64,000 nt of DNA from Gordonia tangerina (GCF_021556435.1 NZ_JAKGCU010000001.1:620001-684000), one strand, 5' to 3'; positions 34,481-44,641 are shown, counted from the first letter of the stretch. Notes: generated from the letters alone by a model not told the origin. A program made the numbers and translations.

Positions 34481-35962
34481 ATGACCGCGTCCGAGCCCGG
34501 CCGGGCAGAACTCCCCGGTGTCGCTGCCTCCTCTCCCGAAGGTCGATGGCTGATCGGGGCCGCCGTGCTCGGTTCGGGTGTCGCATTCCTGGACAGCACC
34601 GTGGTCAATGTGGCGCTGCCCGCCGTCGCTCGTGACCTCGACACCGGGCTCACCGGGCAGCAGTGGGTGCTCGACGGCTACTTGTTGACGCTGAGCGCGT
34701 TGCTGCTGGCGGGCGGTGTGGCTGGTGATCGATACGGTCGTCGCCGCGTGTTCGTGCTCGGGCTCGGTGTTTTCGCGATCGCCTCGATGGCCTGTGGCCT
34801 GGCCCCCACCGAAGGGGTGCTGATCGCCGCCCGCATCCTGCAGGGCCTCGGCGCGGCTGCGGTGGTGCCGGGCAGCCTCGCCCTGATCGACGCCGAGATC
34901 TCCGAGTCCGATCGCGGTCGCGCCATCGGACTGTGGGCGGGGATGTCCGGTGCGACAAGCGCGCTGGGGCCGTTCGTGGGTGGATGGCTGGTGGATACCG
35001 CATCTTGGCGGTGGGTGTTCTTCCTCAGCGTTCCGCTCGCTCTCGGCGCGATGGCGATCGCGCTGCGACATGTCGCCGAGTCGCGCGACGCCCGGATGGT
35101 CGGTCGCCTCGACATCGGTGGGGCAGTGGCGGTGACGCTGGGTTTGTCCGGCGTGATCTATGCCCTCATCGAAGGACCGACGCGCGGATGGGGCCCGCTC
35201 ATCATCGGCTCGGCAGTACTCGGCTCGGTCGCGCTGATCGCCTTCGTCGTCATCGAACGGCGTGCGCAGTCGCCGTTGCTGCCACTGGGACTGTTTCGAT
35301 CCTGGCAGTTCACCGGTGCCAACCTCACCACCCTCATGGTCTACGCCGCGCTCGGGGGTGCGCTGTTCCTGCTGGCGTTGCAGCTGCAGCAGAGCCTGGG
35401 CTATTCGGCGCTCGAGGCCGGCGTGGCGACGGTTCCGGCCACGGTCATCATGCTGTTCGGTTCGCCGTGGTCGGGCAAGTTGGCTCAGGTCACCGGTCCG
35501 CGGCTGCCGATGACGGTGGGACCGTGCATCGCCGCGGTCGGGTTGGCGTTGATGGCGCGCATCGTCCCCGGAGCCGGCTATGTGAGTGCGGTGTTGCCCG
35601 CGGTGATCTTGTTCGGGCTCGGCATGACGGTGACCGTCGCGCCGCTGACCGCGGCGGCGCTCGGTGCGGTGGAGCCCGGCCGGGCCGGCACCGCGTCCGG
35701 TGTCAACAACGCCGTGGCGCGGGTCGCGGGTCTGCTGGCCGTGGCCGTGCTCCCGGTGGTCGCCGGGCTCGATGCCGGCCCGGGCGCGCCGCTCGGCCCG
35801 GGCTTTTCGACCGCGATGTTGATCGCTGCCGGGTGCTGCGCACTGGGCGGCCTGATCGCGGCCATCAGTATCCGCACCGCCGCCGGGTTCACCCCGCACG
35901 TGCAACCCGCGGTCAATCACGGGTGCCAGCAACCCGAATCGGACCGCAGCTCGGTCCGGTGA
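34481..35962 (+). CDS. MFS drug-resistance transporter, DHA2 (EmrB/QacA) type
   Basis: 493 residues, 14 membrane helices. Motif D1 LDSTVVNVALPAV in TM1, motif A GDRYGRRRVFVLG, and motif C GLWAGMSGATSALGPFVGG in TM5. Exports hydrophobic or cationic drugs by proton exchange in known members. Starts ATG 34481 with only a weak Shine-Dalgarno; convergent with the SRPBCC gene. Confidence 0.88.
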   Translation: MTASEPGRAELPGVAASSPEGRWLIGAAVLGSGVAFLDSTVVNVALPAVARDLDTGLTGQQWVLDGYLLTLSALLLAGGVAGDRYGRRRVFVLGLGVFAIASMACGLAPTEGVLIAARILQGLGAAAVVPGSLALIDAEISESDRGRAIGLWAGMSGATSALGPFVGGWLVDTASWRWVFFLSVPLALGAMAIALRHVAESRDARMVGRLDIGGAVAVTLGLSGVIYALIEGPTRGWGPLIIGSAVLGSVALIAFVVIERRAQSPLLPLGLFRSWQFTGANLTTLMVYAALGGALFLLALQLQQSLGYSALEAGVATVPATVIMLFGSPWSGKLAQVTGPRLPMTVGPCIAAVGLALMARIVPGAGYVSAVLPAVILFGLGMTVTVAPLTAAALGAVEPGRAGTASGVNNAVARVAGLLAVAVLPVVAGLDAGPGAPLGPGFSTAMLIAAGCCALGGLIAAISIRTAAGFTPHVQPAVNHGCQQPESDRSSVR

Positions 35963-35981
35963 TCACGCTCGGCAGTGGTGG

Positions 35982-36458
35982 TCAGCGGACGGCCAGCTCG
36001 GCGAGATGCCGTAACGAGTTGACCAGATGGTCCGGCCCGAACGGCGGGAACTGCAGGTACTCCCGGATCCGGTCGGGTACCGCCGACCAGTCGTAGGTGA
36101 GTGTCACCGCGGTGCGGCGCGGCCCGATGACGGCGAGATCGTAGCGCCAGATCCAGCCGCCGAACTTTAGCGTGCCGTCACCGTTCTCGGTGCCGGGAGT
36201 CCACGCGATGGTGCGCGGCGGGTCGAACACCCGCACCTGATTGGCCACCTGGTAGTCGCCGTCGGGGTGATTGCGGTGAAACATCGACATCCGGAACACC
36301 TGTCCCGCGTGGTCGAAGGGAGAACGATCGACGGATGCCTGCACCCAGCCGGTGCCGTCGATGGCGGCATGCGTCCCGGGGTCGCACAGCACCGCGAAAA
36401 CATGGTCGACCGCCGCCGCAACAATGAGCGTGGCGCTGGTCGTGTCGTCGGTGGGCAT
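35982..36458 (-). CDS. SRPBCC-family protein (polyketide cyclase/dehydrase fold)
   Basis: 158 residues from ATG 36458. Pattern ATLIVAAAVDHVFAVLCDPGTHAAIDGTGWV ... VFRMSMFHRNHPDGDYQVANQVRVFDPPRTIAW ... TAVTLTYDWS is the START/Bet v1-like fold. Role unknown; five bases after the DHFR-like gene so the two form an operon. Frame open to 37118 is antisense noise of the neighbour. Confidence 0.8.
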   Translation of the reverse strand: MPTDDTTSATLIVAAAVDHVFAVLCDPGTHAAIDGTGWVQASVDRSPFDHAGQVFRMSMFHRNHPDGDYQVANQVRVFDPPRTIAWTPGTENGDGTLKFGGWIWRYDLAVIGPRRTAVTLTYDWSAVPDRIREYLQFPPFGPDHLVNSLRHLAELAVR

Positions 36459-36463
36459 CGCGG

Positions 36464-37084
36464 TCACCTGGCGCCGGTTGCGATGACGTCGTAGGTGAGA
36501 TGGGTGGCCGTCGACGTCGCGATCACGCTCTGCTGTTCCAGACCGCACGGCGCAGAGGTGAACAGCGGTGTCCCCGATCCCAGCACCACCGGCGCGAGAT
36601 GCAGCGACAGCACGTCGACCAGCCCTGCTGCCAGGGCAGAACCGATGAGCGCACCGCCACCCATGAGCACCACGTCGAGATCGTTGTCGCTCGCCGCGGC
36701 CTCCACTCGATCGCGTGCGACAGCGACGGCATCGGATGGTCCGGTAGTGACGAACGTCCAGTCGAGGTGGGTGAGTCGGATGTCGGTCGGGGGTGTGCTG
36801 GTCACCACGACGAATGGTGGGGTGGCGGCTTCGGTCGCGCCGTAGCCGACAGTGTCGTCCCAGCCGCCCGGCCCGTCGACCACATCGAACAGATTCCGGC
36901 CCATCACCACCGCACCCGATCGCGAGGTCGCCGTCTGCAGGATGCGCTGATCCTCGGGATCGTCGGAGAATGCCCATGTGTGCAGGGCGTCGCCGCCGGT
37001 GCCCAACCCGTTCTGCGGCCCCGGGTCGGGGCCGGTCACGAAGCCGTCGACCGACATCGAGATGTCCGCGATCATTCGGGTCAT
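36464..37084 (-). CDS. Dihydrofolate-reductase-family protein (RibD C-terminal-like)
   Basis: 206 residues. Starts MTRMIADISMSVDGFVTGPDPGPQNG, then VVMGRNLFDVVDGPGGW, VVLMGGGALIGSALAAGLVDVLSLHLAPVVLGSGTPLF, the DHFR-like/RibD_C core with NADPH contacts. These are stand-alone reductases of unknown physiological substrate, different from FolA. Operon with the SRPBCC gene. Confidence 0.85.
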   Translation of the reverse strand: MTRMIADISMSVDGFVTGPDPGPQNGLGTGGDALHTWAFSDDPEDQRILQTATSRSGAVVMGRNLFDVVDGPGGWDDTVGYGATEAATPPFVVVTSTPPTDIRLTHLDWTFVTTGPSDAVAVARDRVEAAASDNDLDVVLMGGGALIGSALAAGLVDVLSLHLAPVVLGSGTPLFTSAPCGLEQQSVIATSTATHLTYDVIATGAR

Positions 37085-37116
37085 GTTGATGCAGACCGAG
37101 CGGCGCCGCGTAAATC

Positions 37117-37157
37117 ATCGCCGCCCCGGCGACCTGGTCAGTCGGCGGGGCGGCGAT
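37117..37157 (-). terminator. Terminator of the cutinase gene
   Basis: Perfect 12-bp arms ATCGCCGCCCCG / CGGGGCGGCGAT around a 17-base loop, 16 bases beyond the cutinase stop and upstream of the DHFR-like gene. Confidence 0.7.
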
Positions 37158-37173
37158 GGCTCGTTCGGTCGGG

Positions 37174-37899
37174 TCAGAGGTGCGCCTTCACATAGTTGGC
37201 GGCGTCGAGGGTCATCCCGTTGACCGAGTACAGCACGTGCAACCCGTTGGGCTGGCCCACCGGCGACCCGTCGCAAATGTTGTCCCCAGGGATGCAGTAC
37301 GTCTTGGTCTTGCCCCGGTACTCGCGGTCGACCTGGATGGCCGGCGAGCCGATGTCACGCAGGAAGCGGTCCGACGGCGGCGCGAACAGGATTACCGAGG
37401 AGACGTTGTCGGCGACGTCGGCCGGCAGCGGCGGTGGCACCTGGTTGCGGTACTGGCGGTACTCGTTCGGGACGTCGATGCCGGTCGCGGTGGTGAACCC
37501 GGCGACGGCCGCGCCCTGCGAGTAACCGCCGAGCACGATCTTCGTGTCCGGGCACGTGGCGGCAAGATACTTTATGCGCGTCTGCGCCGACCGCACGCCC
37601 ACGGCCACCGAGTTCGCGATGGCGAGGCGATTGTTGAACTGGTCGCTGGCGGGATAGTTCACGCCATAGCTGCTGACCGTCTTGCCGGGCAGCTGCGAGC
37701 GCACCGCCTCGGAGAACGACAGCCCGGTCAATCCCATCGGTGGTGCCGGTTCGATGGTGCCGCGCGCGAAGATCACCTCGACGTCGGCGCAGGATGCGGC
37801 TCTGGCGGGGGCATTCGAGAACACAAGTGCGCCGCTCAGTGCCGTGGCCAGACAGGCCATCGACACCGCGGCGCGGCGGGCGAAGGTCGAGATGGTCAT
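37174..37899 (-). CDS. Secreted cutinase family esterase
   Basis: 241 residues from ATG 37899 (GAGGAG 8 bases upstream); the frame extends to 38007 but lacks a start with good site. Signal peptide ARRAAVSMACLATALSGALVFS ending SNAPARAASC. Ser-His-Asp cutinase: GGYSQGAAVAG with nucleophile Ser, CIPGDNICDGSPVG with Asp and LHVLYSVNG with His; two disulphides expected (SC..ATC, YC..IC). Cutinases hydrolyse cutin, polyesters or triacylglycerols, or act as mycobacterial phospholipase/thioesterases (CULP). Typical Mycobacteriales gene. Confidence 0.93.
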   Translation of the reverse strand: MTISTFARRAAVSMACLATALSGALVFSNAPARAASCADVEVIFARGTIEPAPPMGLTGLSFSEAVRSQLPGKTVSSYGVNYPASDQFNNRLAIANSVAVGVRSAQTRIKYLAATCPDTKIVLGGYSQGAAVAGFTTATGIDVPNEYRQYRNQVPPPLPADVADNVSSVILFAPPSDRFLRDIGSPAIQVDREYRGKTKTYCIPGDNICDGSPVGQPNGLHVLYSVNGMTLDAANYVKAHL

Positions 37900-38060
37900 A
37901 CACGCACTCCTCAGGTGAGACAGCAGAACGGACCCATACGTGCTCCATTCGTCTGGGACTGAGCGGCGGATGGGTCGTTGTGATGTCGAATGTAATCGGC
38001 GCCACACGAACTGTCCGCTCCTGGCAAAATATCACCGGGAACAAACATCCCGCCAGCAAG

Positions 38061-38081
38061 GTTGAGCCCATCAGACTGAAC
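38061..38081. promoter_or_regulatory. Degenerate HAIR-like site upstream of lon
   Basis: GTTGAGC, 7 bases, ACTGAAC, 15 bases before lon ATG. It is a relaxed version of CTTGAGT-N7-ACTCAAG, so HspR control of lon is possible but needs proof. Confidence 0.35.
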
Positions 38082-38095
38082 TTTTTGGAGGTTTG

Positions 38096-40453
38096 ATGTC
38101 GCACACATATTCCGTGCCCGTCCTGTTCGTTCCCGATCTGGTCGTCCTCCCCGGCATGGTGGTGCCGGTCCCACTCGACGACGCCGCTCAGGCCACCGTG
38201 GACGCCGCACGTGCCAGCGAGTCCGGCAAGCTGCTGGTCGCGCCGCGCCTCGATGACCGCTATCCCACCTACGGTGTGGTGGCCTCGATCGTGCAGGTGG
38301 GCCGCATCCCTGGCGGGCAGACCGCTGCGGTGATCAAGGGTGAGAAGCGGGCCCACATCGGTACCGGTACCACCGGTAACGGCAACGCTCTCTGGGTGGA
38401 GGTCACCGAGGTCGATGACCCCGCGGTCACCGACGAGGTGAAGAACCTGGCCGCCGAGTACAAGAAACTCGTCCTGGCCATGCTGCAACGACGCGAGGCG
38501 TGGCAGATCATCGACGCGGTCAACAAGATGACCGACCCGTCGGATCTCGCCGACACCTCGGGCTACAGCTCGTGGCTCTCCGACGAGCAGAAGCGTGAAC
38601 TGCTCGAGACCCCGGACATTGCCGAACGGCTCACCCGGCTGATCGAGTGGACCGGCGAACACATCGCCGAGACCGAGGTCAGCGACAAGATCGCCGACGA
38701 CGTGCGCAGTGGCATGGAGAAGCAGCAGAAGGAGTTCCTGCTGCGCCAGCAGCTGGGCGCCATCCGCAAGGAACTCGGCGAGGACGAACCCGACGGCGCC
38801 GACGACTACCGCGGTCGCGTGGAGGCCGCTGACCTACCCGACAAGGTGCGCGAGGCCGCACTGCGCGAGGTCGGCAAACTCGAACGCGCCAGCGATCAGT
38901 CGCCGGAGACCAGTTGGATCCGCACCTGGCTGGACACCGTGCTGGAACTGCCGTGGAACGTCACAACCGACGACTCCACCGACATCAAGGGTGCTCGCGA
39001 GATCCTCGACACCGACCATCACGGTCTCGACGACGTCAAGGACCGCATCGTCGAATACCTGGCCGTGCGCGCACGTCGCGCCGAGCGCGGCCTGCAGGTC
39101 GTCGGCGGCCGCGGCTCCGGTGCCGTCATGGTGCTGGCCGGCCCTCCCGGTGTCGGCAAGACGTCGCTGGGTGAATCCGTCGCCCGCGCACTGGGCCGCA
39201 AGTTCGTCCGCGTCGCCCTCGGCGGTGTGCGTGACGAGGCCGAGATCCGCGGTCACCGCCGCACCTACGTCGGCGCTCTGCCGGGCCGCATCGTGCGGGC
39301 CATCGGTGAGGCAGGATCGATGAATCCTGTTGTGCTGCTGGACGAGATCGACAAGGTCGGCTCCGACTACCGGGGCGATCCGGCGGCGGCGCTGCTCGAG
39401 GTGCTCGACCCCGCGCAGAACCACACCTTCCGCGATCACTACCTGGACCTCGATCTCGACCTGTCTGACGTGCTGTTCCTCGCCACCGCCAACGTGGTGG
39501 AGAACATCCCGTCGGCGCTGCTGGACCGGATGGAACTGGTGACTCTGGACGGCTACACCGAGGACGACAAGGTGGCCATCGCCCGCGACTACCTGCTGCC
39601 GCGGCAGGCCGAACGGGCCGCACTGACCGCCGACGAGGTCGACGTCAGCGACGACGCGCTGCGGGAGATCGCAGCGAACTACACCCGGGAACCGGGTGTG
39701 CGACAGTTCGAACGGCTACTCGCCAAGCTGCTGCGCAAAGCCGCGACGAACCTGGAGTCCGGAAAATCGCAGGCGCCCATCGCGATCGGTGAAGCCGATC
39801 TGAAGGACTACATCGGTCGGGCGCGGTTCACCCCGGAATCGGCCGAGCGCACCGCGGTGCCGGGCGTGGCCACCGGGCTGGCCGTGACCGGGATGGGCGG
39901 AGACGTGTTGTTCATCGAGGTGAACAGCGTCGACGGCGAACCCGGACTCAAGCTGACCGGCCAACTCGGTGAAGTGATGAAGGAATCGGCGCAGATCGCG
40001 CTGTCCTACGTTCGGGCCCACGCCGAAAAGCTGGGTATCGACCCGGAGATGCTGAACAAGACCATCCATGTGCACGTGCCCGCGGGGGCGGTGCCCAAGG
40101 ACGGTCCGAGCGCCGGCGTCACCATGGTGACCGCGCTGGTGTCGATGGCGACCGGCCGTAAAGTGCGCGCCGAGGTGGGCATGACCGGCGAGGTCACCCT
40201 CAACGGGCGGGTCCTGCCGATCGGTGGGGTCAAGCAGAAACTGCTTGCCGCGCAACGTAACGGCCTGACGACGGTGTTCATCCCGCAGCGCAACGAACCC
40301 GACCTCGACGACGTTCCGGCCGAGGTGCTCGACGCGCTCGACGTGCGTCCGATGACCGACGTCGCCGACATCCTCGCGCAGGCGTTGGAACCGGCGGCCG
40401 AGTACGCGACGTCGGGACACGGCGCGTCGGATCACGCGGTGTCCGCCGCCTGA
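38096..40453 (+). CDS. lon: ATP-dependent protease Lon
   Basis: 785 residues from ATG 38096 (TTGGAGG 4-5 bases upstream). N-terminal LON domain ([22 protein letters not shown], substrate recognition), coiled coil ([27 protein letters not shown]), AAA+ module ([22 protein letters not shown]alker [11 protein letters not shown]alker B, sensor [10 protein letters not shown]) and the serine-lysine protease domain ([16 protein letters not shown] with Ser, [21 protein letters not shown] with Lys). Degrades misfolded and regulatory proteins in the cytoplasm. Standard length. A HAIR-like site upstream suggests heat-shock control. Confidence 0.95.
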   Translation: MSHTYSVPVLFVPDLVVLPGMVVPVPLDDAAQATVDAARASESGKLLVAPRLDDRYPTYGVVASIVQVGRIPGGQTAAVIKGEKRAHIGTGTTGNGNALWVEVTEVDDPAVTDEVKNLAAEYKKLVLAMLQRREAWQIIDAVNKMTDPSDLADTSGYSSWLSDEQKRELLETPDIAERLTRLIEWTGEHIAETEVSDKIADDVRSGMEKQQKEFLLRQQLGAIRKELGEDEPDGADDYRGRVEAADLPDKVREAALREVGKLERASDQSPETSWIRTWLDTVLELPWNVTTDDSTDIKGAREILDTDHHGLDDVKDRIVEYLAVRARRAERGLQVVGGRGSGAVMVLAGPPGVGKTSLGESVARALGRKFVRVALGGVRDEAEIRGHRRTYVGALPGRIVRAIGEAGSMNPVVLLDEIDKVGSDYRGDPAAALLEVLDPAQNHTFRDHYLDLDLDLSDVLFLATANVVENIPSALLDRMELVTLDGYTEDDKVAIARDYLLPRQAERAALTADEVDVSDDALREIAANYTREPGVRQFERLLAKLLRKAATNLESGKSQAPIAIGEADLKDYIGRARFTPESAERTAVPGVATGLAVTGMGGDVLFIEVNSVDGEPGLKLTGQLGEVMKESAQIALSYVRAHAEKLGIDPEMLNKTIHVHVPAGAVPKDGPSAGVTMVTALVSMATGRKVRAEVGMTGEVTLNGRVLPIGGVKQKLLAAQRNGLTTVFIPQRNEPDLDDVPAEVLDALDVRPMTDVADILAQALEPAAEYATSGHGASDHAVSAA

Positions 40454-40462
40454 TCGGCACAA

Positions 40463-40521
40463 CTGACACCACAGCGGGCCACGACGACGATAATTGTTGT
40501 CGCGGCCCGCTCTGGTGTCAG
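40463..40521 (+). terminator. Terminator of lon
   Basis: 26-base arms with four mismatches (CTGACACCACAGCGGGCC ... GGCCCGCTCTGGTGTCAG) and a GATAATT loop, 9 bases beyond the lon stop. Confidence 0.75.
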
Positions 40522-40571
40522 CCGTGGTCCACCGGAACGTTAACGCTGTCGCGCCGACCCGAGGAGTGCTG

Positions 40572-40928
40572 ATGGCCGATCTGCCCACCGTGACCGACGC
40601 CGAGATGCAGACGAGTCTGCAGTACGCGCAACCCTATTCGGTCGTGATCCTCCGTACCGGTCCGAACTACGATTCGCCGGAGGCCTCAGCCATCATCTGG
40701 GAACACGGCAGGCGCAACTTCGCCCTGCGCGCGGCCGGCGCGCTGGCGGTGGTGCTACCTGTCATCGACGACACCGACGTCTGCGGTGTGGGAGTCTTCG
40801 ACCGCGACGTCGAGACCACCACCACGCTGATGGACGACGATCCCGGAGTAGCCGCGGGTGTGTTCACCTTCACTGTGCACCCTGCACGCGGCTTCCCCGG
40901 CGATGCGCTGCCGCCCGAAGCGCTCTGA
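40572..40928 (+). CDS. YciI-like protein
   Basis: 118 residues, ATG 40572 after GAGGAG. YSVVILRTGPNYDSPEASAIIWEHGRRNFALRAAGALAVVLPV ... MDDDPGVAAGVFTFTVHP resembles the ferredoxin-like YCII fold, small dimeric enzymes with one family member known to dehalogenate. The canonical His-Asp pair of YciI is partly retained (WEHGRRNF, DDDPG). Unknown role; independent unit after the lon terminator. Confidence 0.55.
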   Translation: MADLPTVTDAEMQTSLQYAQPYSVVILRTGPNYDSPEASAIIWEHGRRNFALRAAGALAVVLPVIDDTDVCGVGVFDRDVETTTTLMDDDPGVAAGVFTFTVHPARGFPGDALPPEAL

Positions 40929-40992
40929 ACTGCCGGGGTCGGCGACAACGTCAACGCTGCCACCACCCTCGCCGGCGATGAGCACAACGTGG

Positions 40993-41616
40993 CTATGGCG
41001 TGATTGCCGTCCACTGCGATGTCTCGCTGCCGATCGTGCAGATATGTGACATCGCCATCTTGACCATCGGCCGGGTCACCGTGTCGAGTTTGCCGAGCAC
41101 GAGTTGCTGGACGAGCCCGTCCATCAGCGCGACGACGAGATTGGCCGCTTCTTCCGGGTGTTCGGGCCGAAACGGTGCACCCACCGCGACCGACAGGTGG
41201 ACGAGTTCCTGGCGGTGCGCCTCGATCATCTCCGCCAGGTCGGGATGAAACTGTGCCTCGATCAACAGTGCATGTCGTGCGGTCACGGTCTTGCGGCCCT
41301 GGGTGCGTGACAGTTCGACGAACTGCGTGCCGCACTCGACGACGTCGTCGGGCGTGTGCGGGCCCGGGGTCAGCAGGGGGCCGAAGGATTCCGAGGCGAT
41401 GACCTGAAGCTGCGCGTGCACGGTCTCCAGGGCGAGCGCGAGCAGTCGGCTGCGGGTGGGGGCGTAGTAGTTGATCGAGCCGGGCGGGTAGCCGGCGGTC
41501 TCGTCGACCGTGCGATGGGTCAGGGCGTGCAGGCCCTGGGTCGCGATGATCTCGACAGCGGTCTCGCCGAACTTGGTCCGGCGTTCGCCACCGCGGCGTT
41601 GCCTCGACTCCACCAT
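40993..41616 (-). CDS. TetR-family transcriptional regulator
   Basis: 207 residues. N-terminal HTH GGERRTKFGETAVEIIATQGLHALTHRTVDETAGYPPGSINYYAPTRSRLLALAL is the TetR_N pattern. The C-terminal ligand domain has many acidic helices and ends KMAMSHICTIGSETSQ. It faces away from dnaK and is convergent with the YciI-like gene; no target operator was identified. Confidence 0.85.
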   Translation of the reverse strand: MVESRQRRGGERRTKFGETAVEIIATQGLHALTHRTVDETAGYPPGSINYYAPTRSRLLALALETVHAQLQVIASESFGPLLTPGPHTPDDVVECGTQFVELSRTQGRKTVTARHALLIEAQFHPDLAEMIEAHRQELVHLSVAVGAPFRPEHPEEAANLVVALMDGLVQQLVLGKLDTVTRPMVKMAMSHICTIGSETSQWTAITP

Positions 41617-41757
41617 GGGAACGTTCCTCCTTCGCCGAATCTGCCGTGGATCGTGGGCCAGCGCAGCGCCCGGTGCTTGGTTCCTTTGTCTACTTTAGGG
41701 TGACCCGTCGTTACATCCAGCGAATGCGACGTCGGTCACGCCGTGTCCGTGGCTGAT

Positions 41758-41793
41758 GGCGTCAGTGTGGGCGGCGGCGCCCGCGCTGACGCC
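41758..41793. terminator. GC-rich hairpin upstream of dnaK
   Basis: 15-base arms with two mismatches (GGCGTCAGTGTGGGC / GCCCGCGCTGACGCC) and a 6-base loop. It could end antisense or read-through transcription into the dnaK unit, or serve as a structural element; direction unclear. Confidence 0.4.
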
Positions 41794-41859
41794 TGTGTCG
41801 ACGATCTTTGCGGCACCGGGAACATTCCAGCGCCTACTGCCGTTGCAGACTACGAGAAA

Positions 41860-41880
41860 CTTGAGTCGATATCACTCAAC
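41860..41880. promoter_or_regulatory. HAIR operator (HspR binding site)
   Basis: CTTGAGT, 7 bases, ACTCAAC: 13 of 14 positions of the HAIR consensus CTTGAGT-N7-ACTCAAG. It lies immediately upstream of the -35 of dnaK, and HspR is encoded as the last gene of the same operon. Confidence 0.88.
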
Positions 41881-41884
41881 TCAG

Positions 41885-41913
41885 TTGACTCCGGCTGATT
41901 CTTTCAGTAAGAC
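41885..41913 (+). promoter_or_regulatory. dnaK operon promoter
   Basis: TTGACT, 17 bases, TAAGAC, a housekeeping-type promoter 142 bases before dnaK. The HAIR site ends 4 bases before its -35, so bound HspR would block polymerase. Confidence 0.55.
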
Positions 41914-42054
41914 ATGAGTCGGATGCGCTGAAGTTCGGGTCCGACGAGGGTTTCGACAGCATCATCCGAGGTCCGTTCGCAGGCATTAGTTCGCGGACAC
42001 CCCTCGGACCCGACACGAACTTGGGTGCACACCCATGAACTAGGAGGAACACAC

Positions 42055-43908
42055 ATGTCTCGTGCAGTTGGAATCGACCTCGGTACCACCAACTCGGTGG
42101 TGTCCGTGCTCGAGGGCGGCGAGGCCGCCGTCATCGCCAACGCCGAAGGCTCCCGCACGACCCCGTCGGTCGTCGCGTTCGCGCGCAACGGCGAGGTACT
42201 GGTCGGGCAGCCGGCGAAGAACCAGGCGGTCACCAACGTCGACCGCACCATCCGCTCGGTCAAACGCCACATGGGCGAGGGCGACTGGTCCGTAGAGATC
42301 GACGACAAGAAGTACACCCCGCAGGAGATCAGCGCGCGCACGCTGCAGAAGCTCAAGCGCGACGCCGAGTCCTACCTCGGTGAGGACGTGACCGACGCGG
42401 TCATCACCGTGCCGGCCTACTTCAACGACGCCCAGCGTCAGGCCACCAAGGAAGCCGGCCAGATCGCCGGCCTCAACGTGCTGCGCATCGTCAACGAGCC
42501 CACCGCCGCGGCACTCGCCTACGGCCTGGACAAGGGCGAGAGCGAACAGACCATCCTGGTCTTCGACCTCGGTGGCGGTACCTTCGACGTCTCGCTGCTC
42601 GAGATCGGCGACGGTGTCGTGGAGGTCCGCGCGACCTCCGGCGACAACCACCTCGGTGGTGACGACTGGGATCAGCGCATCGTCGACTGGCTCGTGGAGA
42701 AGTTCAAGAGCCAGAACGGCATCGACCTGACCAAGGACAAGATGGCCATGCAGCGTCTGCGTGAGGCTGCCGAGAAGGCCAAGATCGAACTGTCTGCCTC
42801 GCAGAGCACCTCGATCAACCTGCCCTACATCACGGTCGACGCCGAGAAGAACCCGCTGTTCCTCGACGAGCAGCTCTCGCGCAGCGAGTTCCAGAAGATC
42901 ACCTCCGATCTGCTCGAGCGCACCCGCTCGCCTTTCCAGGCGGTCATCAAGGACGCCGGCATCGCCGTCGGCGACATCGACCACGTGGTGCTGGTCGGCG
43001 GTTCGACCCGTATGCCTGCCGTCACCGAGCTGGTGAAGGAACTGACCGGCGGCCAGGAGCCCAACAAGGGCGTCAACCCGGACGAGGTCGTCGCCGTGGG
43101 CGCGGCACTGCAGGCCGGCGTGCTGCGCGGCGAGGTCAAGGATGTGCTGCTGCTCGACGTCACCCCGCTGAGCCTCGGTATCGAGACCAAGGGCGGCGTG
43201 ATGCACAAGCTGATCGAGCGCAACACCACCATCCCGACCAAGCGGTCGGAGACCTACACCACCGCCGAGGACAACCAGCCGTCGGTGCAGATCCAGGTCT
43301 ATCAGGGTGAGCGCGAGATCGCCTCGCACAACAAGCTGCTCGGATCGTTCGAGCTCGGTGGCATCGCGCCTGCGCCGCAGGGTGTCCCGCAGATTGAGGT
43401 GACCTTCGACATCGACGCCAACGGCATCGTGCACGTCACCGCGAAGGACAAGGGCACCGGCAAGGAGAACTCCATCCGCATCCAGGAGGGCTCGGGCCTG
43501 AGCAAGGACGAGATCGACCGGATGATCAAGGATGCCGAGGCACACGCCGACGAGGACCGTCAGCGTCGTGAAGAGGCCGAGACCCGCAACCAGGCCGAGT
43601 CGCTGGTCCACCAGACCGAGAAGTTCCTGAAGGACAACGAGGACAAGGTGCCCGGTGAGCTCAAGGACAAGGTCACCGCGGCCATCTCCGAGGCTCAGGA
43701 GGCACTGAAGGGCACCGACATCGCGGCGATCAAGTCCGCGGTGGAGAAGCTCTCGACCGAGTCCCAGGAGATGGGTCAGGCGATCTACGCCGCGTCGGCC
43801 GCCGAGTCGCCCAACGGTGAGGCGCCGCAGGGTGACAACGCCGGTGGCGACGATGTCGTGGACGCCGAGGTCGTCGACGAACCGTCCTCCTCCGGAGACA
43901 ACAAGTGA
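42055..43908 (+). CDS. dnaK: Molecular chaperone DnaK (Hsp70)
   Basis: 617 residues. ATPase domain: [64 protein letters not shown]; linker [15 protein letters not shown]; beta-sandwich substrate domain; helical lid; then an acidic tail [23 protein letters not shown] usual in actinobacteria. Binds and refolds unfolded proteins with DnaJ and GrpE. ATG 42055 preceded by TAGGAGG. First gene of dnaK-grpE-dnaJ-hspR. Confidence 0.98.
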   Translation: MSRAVGIDLGTTNSVVSVLEGGEAAVIANAEGSRTTPSVVAFARNGEVLVGQPAKNQAVTNVDRTIRSVKRHMGEGDWSVEIDDKKYTPQEISARTLQKLKRDAESYLGEDVTDAVITVPAYFNDAQRQATKEAGQIAGLNVLRIVNEPTAAALAYGLDKGESEQTILVFDLGGGTFDVSLLEIGDGVVEVRATSGDNHLGGDDWDQRIVDWLVEKFKSQNGIDLTKDKMAMQRLREAAEKAKIELSASQSTSINLPYITVDAEKNPLFLDEQLSRSEFQKITSDLLERTRSPFQAVIKDAGIAVGDIDHVVLVGGSTRMPAVTELVKELTGGQEPNKGVNPDEVVAVGAALQAGVLRGEVKDVLLLDVTPLSLGIETKGGVMHKLIERNTTIPTKRSETYTTAEDNQPSVQIQVYQGEREIASHNKLLGSFELGGIAPAPQGVPQIEVTFDIDANGIVHVTAKDKGTGKENSIRIQEGSGLSKDEIDRMIKDAEAHADEDRQRREEAETRNQAESLVHQTEKFLKDNEDKVPGELKDKVTAAISEAQEALKGTDIAAIKSAVEKLSTESQEMGQAIYAASAAESPNGEAPQGDNAGGDDVVDAEVVDEPSSSGDNK

Positions 43909-44537
43909 CCGCAGGTGAGCCGGAAGGCGTCCAGGAGCAGGAACCGGTCACGGTGACCGATCGTCGTCGCATCGACCCGGAGACGGGCGAGGTGCGCGAG
44001 GAGCCGGCCGCCGGGCCCGGCCCTGCGGAGGCCGAACCCGTCGCCGATCCGCAGGCCGACGGCGAGCCGGAGGTGAGTGATCTCGCCGACGAGCGCGTCG
44101 CCGAGCTGACGGCAGATCTGCAGCGGGAGCGTGCCCAGTTCGCCAACTTCCGGCGGCGTGCCGCAGAAGAGAAGCAGGGCTCGGTCCTCTACGGCAAGCA
44201 GCTGCTCATCGACAAACTGCTGCCGGTGCTCGACGATCTCGATCGTGCCCGCCAGCACGGTGACCTCGACGAGGGGCCGCTACGCAGCGTGGCCGACAAA
44301 CTCGTCGCCGCGCTGTCGGCCGAGGGCCTCACCACGTTCGGTGCGCCGGGCGATGTGTTCGACCCGGAACTGCACGAGGCCGTCCAGCACGATGGTGATG
44401 GGGCCGAACCCGTCATCGGCGCCGTCTATCGCACCGGCTACCGGCTCGGCGAGAAGGTGATCCGTCACGCGATGGTCACGGTCACCGATCCGTCGGACGT
44501 ACCGAGCGATGCGGCCGAACAGACTGGTGCACAATAA
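43905..44537 (+). CDS. grpE: Nucleotide exchange factor GrpE
   Basis: 210 residues from GTG 43905, overlapping the dnaK stop (GTGA). An acidic, Pro/Glu-rich N-terminus, then a long helix [31 protein letters not shown], then the beta domain [20 protein letters not shown] and [19 protein letters not shown]. Replaces ADP on DnaK. Translationally coupled to dnaK so the two are made in proportion. Confidence 0.95.
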   Translation: MTAGEPEGVQEQEPVTVTDRRRIDPETGEVREEPAAGPGPAEAEPVADPQADGEPEVSDLADERVAELTADLQRERAQFANFRRRAAEEKQGSVLYGKQLLIDKLLPVLDDLDRARQHGDLDEGPLRSVADKLVAALSAEGLTTFGAPGDVFDPELHEAVQHDGDGAEPVIGAVYRTGYRLGEKVIRHAMVTVTDPSDVPSDAAEQTGAQ

Positions 44538-44549
44538 GCGCACCGACGA

Positions 44550-44590
44550 CGGGCCACGAAGGGTTGTGCACGGCAATCCTTCGTGGCCCG
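44550..44590 (+). terminator. Hairpin in the grpE-dnaJ gap
   Basis: Perfect 13-bp arms CGGGCCACGAAGG / CCTTCGTGGCCCG with a 15-base loop, 12 bases after grpE and 52 before dnaJ. It may cut transcription partly or be a cleavage/stability element setting a lower dnaJ-hspR level. Confidence 0.55.
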
Positions 44591-44641
44591 CTCCACACAA
44601 CTTCATCCAGACAACTGAGATATCGAAGGAGGTGACGTCTG

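Larger units (their letters stand above)
41617..42054. other. dnaK leader and control region
   Basis: 438 bases without a gene. It contains a strong hairpin (41758-41793), the HAIR operator (41860-41880), a vegetative promoter (41885-41913) and a ~140-base untranslated leader ending TAGGAGG at 42041-42047. Confidence 0.7.

Noticed and set aside
34409..35932. 507-aa antisense frame across the DHA2 transporter
   Set aside because: Arg/His/Glu-rich shadow of the transporter; no credible fold.
42040..43611. 523-aa open frame antisense to dnaK
   Set aside because: High-GC codon bias leaves long open antisense frames; its sequence is the low-complexity mirror of dnaK codons, and dnaK is certain.
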